DNA of 64,000 nucleotides, taken from Streptomyces caatingaensis. Its GTDB lineage: Bacteria; Actinomycetota; Actinomycetes; Streptomycetales; Streptomycetaceae. The number at the start of each line of letters is the position of its first letter. Positions within the stretch are counted from its first letter, which is position 1. The stretch covers positions 744,001 to 808,000 of the forward strand of contig NZ_LFXA01000017.1 of NCBI RefSeq assembly GCF_001187435.1, given 5' to 3'. Below the pieces are notes generated by a model, which saw only the letters and a program-made list of their open reading frames with translations, ran no database searches and was not told where the DNA came from. Positions 50,657-57,610 of the stretch are shown one piece after another. A program made the position numbers and the translations under genes.

Positions 50657-53137
50657 TTGGAGCAGCTTACGCAGCACGACCCGAGACGGATCGGCCCGTT
50701 CGAGGTGCTCGGCAGGCTCGGAGCCGGCGGCATGGGACTGGTCTATCTCGCCCGCTCGGCATCGGGCCGGCGGGTGGCGATCAAGACGGTGCGCACGGAG
50801 CTCGCCGAGGACCAGCTCTTCCGCGTCCGCTTCACCCGTGAGGTGGAGGCGGCGCGGGCGGTCAGCGGCTTCTACACGGCCGCCGTCGTCGACGCCGACC
50901 CGCGCGCGGCCGTGCCCTGGCTGGCCACCGCGTACGTCCCGGCGCCCTCGCTGGAGGAGATCGTCAACGAGTGCGGGCCGCTACCGGCCCAGGCCGTGCG
51001 CTGGCTGGCCGCCGGCATCGCCGAGGCGCTCCAGTCGATCCACAGCGCGGGCCTGGTCCACCGCGACCTCAAGCCGTCCAACGTCCTCGTCGTCGAGGAC
51101 GGGCCGCGCGTCATCGACTTCGGCATCGCCTCCGGGGTGTCCAACACCCGCCTGACGATGACGAACGTCGCCGTGGGCACGCCCGCCTACATGTCCCCCG
51201 AGCAGGCCCGCGACTCCCGCAGCGTCACCGGCGCCAGCGACGTCTTCTCGCTCGGCTCCACCCTCGTCTTCGCGGCCACCGGCCACGCCCCCTTCCACGG
51301 CGCCAACCCGGTCGAGACCGTCTTCATGCTGCTGCGCGAGGGCCCCGACCTCGGCGGGCTGCCGGACGAGCTGCGGCCGCTCATCGACTCCTGCATGCAG
51401 ATGGCCGCCGAGCACCGGCCCACCCCCGCCGACCTCCAGGCGCAGCTCGGCCCGCACCTGTTCGCCTCCGGCGGCGGCGACGACAGCGGCACGGCCTCGG
51501 CCTGGCTCCCGCCGGACGCCGTCTCGCTCATCGAGCGCCGCCGCGCCGGGCACCGGCCCGCCCCCGCCCCGGCCCGGGGCGCCTCCTCCCGGCCCGCGAC
51601 CCCGCCGCGTCCCCCGCGGCCCCCCGCCGCCCCGGCGTACGAGCCGTCGCGGGCGCCCGCCGCCCCCGGCTGGGCCGACTCCCGCGCGACCGGCCCTGGC
51701 CCGCGCACCGGCGCGCCCGACCCGCGCGGCGGCCTCACCCCCGCGCCCGCCGCCCCGGCCCCCGCGCCCGTCCGGTCGCCCGTGCAGGCCCCCGTGCCCG
51801 CCCCCGCAGGCCAGGGCCGGCACGCCGCCGCGCCCGTCTTCACGGACGACGGCGGCGCCGTGCGGCTGCCCGGCGCCCCGCTGCCGATCGGCCCCGGCCC
51901 GCGCGTCGCGGACGCCCGCGAGCCGTACGCGGCGCCCAGCGCGTCCTGGGTGCGCCCGCCGGGCGCCACCGCCGCCCCGGCCGTCCCCGCGGCGCCCGAG
52001 GCGGCCCCCAACTCCACGGTGGACCCGTCCCGTTGGCGTCCCTGGCGGTTCCGCATGTCCAACGACGTGTGGGGCACCCCCGTCGTCGCCGGCGACCTCG
52101 TGTACGTCACCTCCTTCGAGGTGCACGCCCTCGATGTCGCCAGCGGGCGGCGGCAGTTCAAGACCCGGGACGTCGCCTGGGCCATGGCCGTCGCCGACGG
52201 CCGCATACACGCCTCCGACGGGCCCACGCTCTACGCCCTCGACGCCGCCGACGGCACCGAGCGCTGGCGCCTGTCCACCGACGGCTGGGTGTACTCGCTG
52301 GGCACCGGCCGGGGCACGGTCGTCACCGGCACCCGGGGCGGCGGCGCCCAGGCGTGGGAGGCCGCCACCGGTGAACTCCTGTGGGAGACCGCCGGGTTGC
52401 AGACCGACTTCGAGACCCCCGACTGCGGCCCGGCCGTCCACGACGGCACCGTCTTCGTCTGGTCCGACGGCCGGCTGCGCGCCCTCGACGCCCGCAGCGG
52501 CACCGAGCGCTGGAACTACCCGGTGGGCGACGCCTCGTCCTGCGGCGGCGTCCCGGTGCGCCTGCACTCCGCCCCCGACGGCGTCGTCTACGTCGCCGCC
52601 GGCACCCGGCTGATCGCCGTCGACGCCGCCCGCGGCGACGTGCGCTGGCGCTTCGAGGCCCCCGCCGTCTTCCTCAGCCCGCCCGCCTGGTCGGCCGGCG
52701 GCGTCTACGCGGCCGACTACCTCGGCACCGTCTACGCCCTCGACGCCACGAGCGGCCAGGAGCGCTGGCGCATCGCCACCGAGGCCCGCCAGTCCACCGC
52801 GCCCGTCCTCGTCGCCAACGGCCTGGTGCACCTCGGCAGCGGGGGCGCGCTCTACACCCTGGACGCCGTCACCGGCACGCCGCGCTGGCGCTTCGCCGCC
52901 GGCGGCGAGATCGTCGGCTCCCCGGCCGTCGCCGACGGCCGTGTCCACTTCGGCTCCGCCGACCACTGCCTGTACGCGCTGGACGCGGCGGGCGGCCAGC
53001 TCCGCTGGAAGCTCGCCACCGGCGGCGAGATCACCGGCACCCCGCTGGCCGTCGGCGGCGTCGTGTACGCCTGCAGCAAGGACCGCTGCGTCTACGCCCT
53101 GGACGCGGCGAAGGGAACGGGCCAGACCCGCAGGTGA
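50657..53137 (+). CDS. afsK: AfsK-like Ser/Thr kinase with PQQ-type beta-propeller
   Basis: 826 aa. N-terminal kinase: LGRLGAGGMGLVY, Lys43 (VAIKTV), HRDLKPSN (Asp137), DFG 154-156, activation loop NTRLTMTN with Thr167 aligning to the Thr168 autophosphorylation site I recall for AfsK. A Pro/Ala-rich linker (about 280-455) lacks a membrane helix. The C-terminal half has seven or more repeats of the type VYALDAASGQERWR, a PQQ-like propeller. I chose TTG 50657 because it gives the MEQLTQHDPRRIGPFEVLG start; the GTG at 50645 overlaps the ribosome-binding site. AfsK phosphorylates AfsR; both AfsR-type genes are nearby. Confidence 0.85.
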   Translation: MEQLTQHDPRRIGPFEVLGRLGAGGMGLVYLARSASGRRVAIKTVRTELAEDQLFRVRFTREVEAARAVSGFYTAAVVDADPRAAVPWLATAYVPAPSLEEIVNECGPLPAQAVRWLAAGIAEALQSIHSAGLVHRDLKPSNVLVVEDGPRVIDFGIASGVSNTRLTMTNVAVGTPAYMSPEQARDSRSVTGASDVFSLGSTLVFAATGHAPFHGANPVETVFMLLREGPDLGGLPDELRPLIDSCMQMAAEHRPTPADLQAQLGPHLFASGGGDDSGTASAWLPPDAVSLIERRRAGHRPAPAPARGASSRPATPPRPPRPPAAPAYEPSRAPAAPGWADSRATGPGPRTGAPDPRGGLTPAPAAPAPAPVRSPVQAPVPAPAGQGRHAAAPVFTDDGGAVRLPGAPLPIGPGPRVADAREPYAAPSASWVRPPGATAAPAVPAAPEAAPNSTVDPSRWRPWRFRMSNDVWGTPVVAGDLVYVTSFEVHALDVASGRRQFKTRDVAWAMAVADGRIHASDGPTLYALDAADGTERWRLSTDGWVYSLGTGRGTVVTGTRGGGAQAWEAATGELLWETAGLQTDFETPDCGPAVHDGTVFVWSDGRLRALDARSGTERWNYPVGDASSCGGVPVRLHSAPDGVVYVAAGTRLIAVDAARGDVRWRFEAPAVFLSPPAWSAGGVYAADYLGTVYALDATSGQERWRIATEARQSTAPVLVANGLVHLGSGGALYTLDAVTGTPRWRFAAGGEIVGSPAVADGRVHFGSADHCLYALDAAGGQLRWKLATGGEITGTPLAVGGVVYACSKDRCVYALDAAKGTGQTRR

Positions 53138-53406
53138 GACGGTGGCGGCCCCCGTCCCCGTACGCGGGAACGGGGGCCGTCGCCGTAACCAGCGCGGCCC
53201 CCTCCGCAGCGACCTGAGCTTGCGCCGGACGCTTTTCCGGCGCGCCCGCCGTGACACGGACATAAACGCCTCCTTTCGCGATTCCGGTTCACCCTCCGCC
53301 GCCCGCCCGTTGTCCATCAACGCCGTTTCGGAAAAAGCGCATGTGGCGCGTTTATCGGTGACGGACAATGCGGATTGTCCGTGGACGACGACGCCGGGAG
53401 GCGAGG

Positions 53407-56400
53407 GTGGGGAGGGCCGGTCGCCCGCAGGGCGGACCCAGGGGACGCAGTGCGGAGGCCAATGAACTGGCGGCCCTGGCAAGGGAAGTCACCCGTGACT
53501 TCACACTGAGGGAATTGGCCGCACGATACAAGATCAGCAAAACCAGCTGGGGGGAGTACCGGTCCGGGGCGAAGGTGATTCCGCTCCATCTCTGGAACCG
53601 GGTCGTCGAGGATCTGGTGCGCGATCCCCGGGCCCGCCGGATTCTCCTCGACAAGGGCCGGGAACTGTGCTCCCGCGCCGAACGCGCGCACCGGGAGGCC
53701 GCATTGCCGAAAAAGCCCCGGGAGCCCGCCGGGCCCGTCCGCTGCTCGGTGCTGGGACCGGTGCGCTGCCGGCGCGGGGGCGTGCAGCTCGCCGTCGGTT
53801 CACCGCAGCAACGGGCCCTGCTGGCCGCCCTGTTGCTGCGCCGCGGCCGGACGGCGACGGCGTCGCAGCTCATCGACGACCTGTGGGGCGGCGAGCCGCC
53901 GCACGCCGCCCTGGCCGCCGTCCGCACACGGGCGTCCCGGCTGCGCCGGATCCTCTCCGCGGCGGACGCCGAGGGGCCGGGCGGCGGCGTCGAGGTGGTC
54001 GGCGAGTCCGGCGGCTACGCGCTGCGCGGCGCCCCCGGCGCCCTCGATCTCGACCTCGACCGCGCCGAACGGCGGGCCGCCGAGGCGGAGGAGGCCCGCC
54101 GGGCCGGCGACCTGCCGCGCGCCCGCCGCCTCCTCGACGAGGCGCTGTCGTTATGGTCCGGCGAGTCCCTGGCCGGGATCCCCGGGCCGTACGCCGAGGC
54201 CCAGCGGGCCCGGCTGGAGGAGTGGCGGCTCGGCCTGCTGGAGACCCGCCTCGACCTCGACGTCCGCACCGGCCGGCACGCCGCGGCCGTCCCCGAGCTC
54301 ACCCTGCTGACCGCCGCGCACCCGCTGCGCGAACGCCCCCGCGAGCTGCTGATGCTGGCCCTGCACCGCAGCGGGCGGCAGGCCGAGGCGCTCGCCGTCT
54401 ACAGCGACGCGCGGCGCCTCCTCGCCGACGAACTCGGCATCGGCCCCGGCCCCGGCCTGACCGGCCTCCACCGGCGCATGCTCGCCGCCGATCCCTCGCT
54501 GGCGGAGCCGGACGCGCCCGACGCCGACGCCGCCGAACGCGTCCGCCCGGCCCAACTGCCGCCCGGCTCACCGAACTTCACCGGCCGCGAGAGCCTGGTC
54601 GCCGACCTCGGCGCCTGCCTGGCCGCGGCCGCCGACCGCGACACCGTCACCGTCGGGGCCGTCGCCGGCATCGGCGGCGTCGGCAAGACCACGCTCGCCG
54701 TGCACGTGGCGCGGGCCGCCGCCGGGCACTTCCCCGACGGGCAGCTCCACGCCGACCTCCAGGGCGCGGGCCCCGGCCCCGCCGCCCGGCCCGAGGCGGT
54801 CCTCGGCGCCTTCCTGCGCGCCCTCGGCATGGCCGACGCGGCGATCCCCGCCGGTACGGACGAACGCGCCGCGCTCTACCGCTCGTTGCTCGCCCGCCGC
54901 CGCGTCCTCGTCCTGCTCGACGACGCCCGCGACGCGGCGCAGGTGCGGCCGCTGCTGCCCGGGGCGGCGGGCTGCGCGGCCGTCGTCACCAGCCGCAACC
55001 GGCTGGTCGGCCTGGAGAGCGTGCACCTCGTCGACCTCGACGTGATGACGCCCGACGAGGCCCTCGCCCTCTTCACCCGCATCGTGGGGGAGCGGCGGGT
55101 GGCGGCCGAGCGCGCCGCCGCGCGCGACGTCGTCGCGGCGTGCGGCTTCCTGCCCCTCGCCCTGCGGATCGCGGCGGCGCGCCTGGCCGCGCGGCCCGCC
55201 TGGTCCGTCGCCACGATGGCCCGCCGGCTCGCGGACGAGCGCCGCCGCCTGGACGAACTCCACGCCGGGGACCTCGCCGTCACCGCCACCTTCGACCTCG
55301 GCTACGCCCACCTCGCCCCCGACCAGGCCCGCGCCTTCCGCCTCCTGGGCCTCCCCGACGGCCCCGACATCTCCGCCACCGCCGCGTCCGCCCTCCTGGA
55401 CCTCCCCCTCCCCGCCGCGGAACCCCTCCTCGAATCCCTCGTCGACATCTCCCTCCTCGAGTCCCCCGCCCCCGGCCGCTACCGCTTCCACGACCTCATC
55501 CGCCTCCACGCCCGCGCCCGCGCGGAACGCGACGAGCCGGCGGGGGAGCGGGAGTCGGCGCTGGGGCGGCTGCTGGATTTCTACCTGGGGTCGGCGGCGG
55601 GGGCCTATGGGGTGGAGAGGCCGGGGGATCGGCTGGTGGAGCACCTGACGCCGGTGCCGGGGCCGGGGCTGGCCTTCGCGGACGGCGCGGAGGCGCGCGA
55701 CTGGCTCTTCGGCGAGGCGGCCTGCGTCCTGGCGCTGGCCCGCGGGGCCGCGGGGCGGCGCGGGATGCTGCGGCGGGCGGCGGACCTGCTGGTCGCCGCG
55801 AAGGACGTGTCGGAGGCCGGAGCCGCCCACCAGCTCTACCGGGAGGTCGCCGGCGAGGTCCTGGAGGCGGCCCGGAAGGAGGGGGACCACAGGGCCGAGG
55901 GCCGCGCCCGCACCGTGCTCGCGACCAACCTCGGCCAGAGCGGCCGCCTGGACGAGGCGGCGGAGCACGCACGGGTCGCCGTGCGGCTCGGCGACCTCGC
56001 CGCCGATCCGCTGGTGCGCTGTCACGCGACCAACGTCGCGGGCATCGTCGCGACCTATCAGGGCCGGTACCAGGAGGCCGCGCGGTGGCACCTGCTCGCT
56101 CTGGAGGCGTTCCGGGCCGTCGGCGACCGGCCCGGGGAGGCCAGCGTCCTGAACAACCTCTCCAGTGTCCAGCAGGAGTTGGGGAACGCCGACGAGGCGC
56201 TGCGGCTCGCCGAACGGGCCCTGTCGATCCACCGGAACGCGAGCACGTCCTCCTGGAGGCAGGCCAACAGCCTCTATTCGCGGGGAAGGGCGCTGGCCGG
56301 TGCCGGGCGTTTCGACGAAGCGGTACGGGACTTCACCGCCGCGCTCGGGATCTTCCGCGAGAGGCGCCAGCTCCGCTGGACGGGCTGGACCGAGTGGCGG

Positions 56401-56652
56401 CTCGCCGCCGCGCATCTGTCCGGCGGCCGTCCCCTGGAAGCCGTCCGCCACGCGGAGCGCGCCCTGGCCGTCCTGCGCGGCCTGGGAGGGGACACCTACC
56501 TCGGCGCCACTCTCGCGGTGCTCGGCCGCGGCCTGTACGAGCTGGGGCACCCGGGGCGGGCGCGGGTGTGCTGGGAGGAGGCCCTGGCGTCCCCGGGGCG
56601 GTTGAGCGGCGTGGAACTCGCCGGAATCCGGGGCCTGCTCGGTCGGCGGTGA
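53407..56652 (+). CDS. XRE-SARP-NB-ARC-TPR regulator (AfsR paralogue)
   Basis: 1081 aa. Residues about 20-100 form an extra HTH-like module (FTLRELAARYKISKTSWGEY ... ELCSRAE). From 111: SARP winged helix (VRCSVLGPVRCRRG, GSPQQRALLAALLLRRGRTA, WGGEPPHAAL), BTAD (to about 365; GPYAEAQRARLEEWRLG, LRERPRELLMLALHRSGRQA), NB-ARC with Walker A GIGGVGKTT (421-429), VLVLLDDA and VTSRNRL, then TPRs to the end. GTG 53407 has GGGAGG 5 bp upstream; ATG 53368 is an alternative. One TTA codon at 54151. It follows afsK by 270 bp and is probably an AfsK-fed activator. Confidence 0.87.
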   Translation: MGRAGRPQGGPRGRSAEANELAALAREVTRDFTLRELAARYKISKTSWGEYRSGAKVIPLHLWNRVVEDLVRDPRARRILLDKGRELCSRAERAHREAALPKKPREPAGPVRCSVLGPVRCRRGGVQLAVGSPQQRALLAALLLRRGRTATASQLIDDLWGGEPPHAALAAVRTRASRLRRILSAADAEGPGGGVEVVGESGGYALRGAPGALDLDLDRAERRAAEAEEARRAGDLPRARRLLDEALSLWSGESLAGIPGPYAEAQRARLEEWRLGLLETRLDLDVRTGRHAAAVPELTLLTAAHPLRERPRELLMLALHRSGRQAEALAVYSDARRLLADELGIGPGPGLTGLHRRMLAADPSLAEPDAPDADAAERVRPAQLPPGSPNFTGRESLVADLGACLAAAADRDTVTVGAVAGIGGVGKTTLAVHVARAAAGHFPDGQLHADLQGAGPGPAARPEAVLGAFLRALGMADAAIPAGTDERAALYRSLLARRRVLVLLDDARDAAQVRPLLPGAAGCAAVVTSRNRLVGLESVHLVDLDVMTPDEALALFTRIVGERRVAAERAAARDVVAACGFLPLALRIAAARLAARPAWSVATMARRLADERRRLDELHAGDLAVTATFDLGYAHLAPDQARAFRLLGLPDGPDISATAASALLDLPLPAAEPLLESLVDISLLESPAPGRYRFHDLIRLHARARAERDEPAGERESALGRLLDFYLGSAAGAYGVERPGDRLVEHLTPVPGPGLAFADGAEARDWLFGEAACVLALARGAAGRRGMLRRAADLLVAAKDVSEAGAAHQLYREVAGEVLEAARKEGDHRAEGRARTVLATNLGQSGRLDEAAEHARVAVRLGDLAADPLVRCHATNVAGIVATYQGRYQEAARWHLLALEAFRAVGDRPGEASVLNNLSSVQQELGNADEALRLAERALSIHRNASTSSWRQANSLYSRGRALAGAGRFDEAVRDFTAALGIFRERRQLRWTGWTEWRLAAAHLSGGRPLEAVRHAERALAVLRGLGGDTYLGATLAVLGRGLYELGHPGRARVCWEEALASPGRLSGVELAGIRGLLGRR
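54151..54153 (+). promoter_or_regulatory. In-frame TTA codon (bldA control)
   Basis: Leu in EALSLWSG. In Streptomyces TTA is read only by the bldA tRNA, so translation should be delayed until development. Confidence 0.85.
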
Positions 56653-56676
56653 GCGGCGTTCCCGGCACCACGCACG

Positions 56677-56717
56677 CGCGGACCGGACCCTCGGCATCCC
56701 CGAGGGGCCGGTCCGCG
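56677..56717. terminator. Bidirectional terminator
   Basis: 10-bp outer stem (56677-56686 with 56708-56717) and 7-bp inner stem (56688-56694 with 56700-56706), one mismatch, 5-nt loop, between convergent genes. Confidence 0.85.
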
Positions 56718-56727
56718 TGGGGAACGG

Positions 56728-56940
56728 TCAGAGCTCCATGCCGTTCGCGTGGTTATCGTCGGCACCCATGGGGGTGCTGACGGCGTCGCCGGAGGCGGCC
56801 GTCACCACGGGAGCGGGGATGTTCGCCAGGCCGGAGTGATGGTCCGCGGCGGCGGGCACGGTGCCCAGGGCGGCCGCGGCGCCGGCGAGGGCGAGGACGG
56901 CTAAGCCCTTCTTGGCGCGGGCTGCGGTGTTGGGGGTCAT
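56728..56940 (-). CDS. Small exported peptide with DNHA motif
   Basis: 70 aa. Basic N-terminus (ARAKKG) and hydrophobic core LAVLALAGAAAALGTVPAAA with an Ala-x-Ala site near residue 32: a clear Sec signal peptide. The mature part of about 38 residues, DHHSGLANIPAPVVTAASGD ... GADDNHANGMEL, lacks Cys. The C-terminal DDNHA resembles the motif in the AfsS-like peptide upstream. AAGGAG precedes ATG 56940. Codon 13 is TTA (56902-56904), so it should be bldA-dependent. Function unknown; a secreted signal or surface peptide is possible. Confidence 0.72.
   Translation of the reverse strand: MTPNTAARAKKGLAVLALAGAAAALGTVPAAADHHSGLANIPAPVVTAASGDAVSTPMGADDNHANGMEL
56902..56904 (-). promoter_or_regulatory. 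In-frame TTA codon (bldA control)
   Basis: Codon 13 (KKG-Leu-AVL) of the exported peptide gene. Confidence 0.85.
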
Positions 56941-57190
56941 GGAGGCTCCTTCTGCTCGGGGGCTTGCAGGGTGCTTCCCGTCCTGGGAAGCCGCTCGGGG
57001 TGGCGGGGCCAGCAGAAGGGCCGGCATCGGCGGCTCCCCCTCCGTGTCGCCGATGCCGGCCTCTGCTGTGCTGACCGGCGAAGCCCCCTGACGCCCCGCG
57101 CTCCAGGGCCTCACCGTGTCCGGCCGGCCGGGGAGCTCCCGGAGTGTGCCGGGAGCTCCAGCCGTGCGTGGACCGGACCGAACGGTCGGA

Positions 57191-57376
57191 TCAGACCGGT
57201 TCGGAACCGGCGTGGTTGTCGTTCGGAGAATCACCCAGCTGCTGGGTCTTGGGCTTCAGCGGGGCGGTACCGACCCCCGTTGCGTTCGCGGTACCGATCC
57301 CGGCGGCGCCGTTCGCGATCTGGCCGTCCTGCTGTGGTGCGGGCAGAGTGGTGCTGAGCTGGTTCTCGTCGCTCAT
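57191..57376 (-). CDS. afsS: AfsS-like small regulatory peptide
   Basis: 61 aa, no signal peptide, hydrophilic, Thr/Pro/Gln-rich, ending SPNDNHAGSEPV. AfsS of S. coelicolor is a peptide of about 63 aa encoded directly downstream of afsR and, as I recall, carries repeated Thr-Pro-...-DNHA motifs; this one has a single copy. It lies 234 bp downstream of the afsR gene in the same direction, the afsR-afsS order. Upstream heptamer repeats suit AfsR binding. AfsS acts as a global activator of antibiotic genes; the call rests on synteny, size and the motif. Confidence 0.6.
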   Translation of the reverse strand: MSDENQLSTTLPAPQQDGQIANGAAGIGTANATGVGTAPLKPKTQQLGDSPNDNHAGSEPV

Positions 57377-57610
57377 GGTCGTTCAACTCCATCGGAAAGT
57401 GCGAGTCGTGCAGTACGACGGGGATTGCGACACCCGCCCGGCGACTCCCCCGAAGGCCGCCGGACGGGTGTTTTCAGGGCTGTTCACCCTAGTGGTGGCG
57501 CACCACACGACCCGCCTGCCCCCCGACGCGACGGATCGACATGAATCAGGATGTCGGGCCGCGATAAACGAATGATGAACGGACGCATGACGCGGGCGCG
57601 GACGGGCGCC
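57377..57610 (-). promoter_or_regulatory. afsR-afsS intergenic regulatory region
   Basis: On the minus strand, heptamers CGTTCAT (57581-57575) and CGTTTAT (57570-57564) are 11 bp apart, the SARP/AfsR direct-repeat layout. CATCCT (57553-57548) is a possible -10. A 14-bp stem with one mismatch (57430-57443 with 57458-57471) lies in the leader. GTTCACCCTAG (57484-57494, plus strand) resembles one PHO-box unit. Confidence 0.5.
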
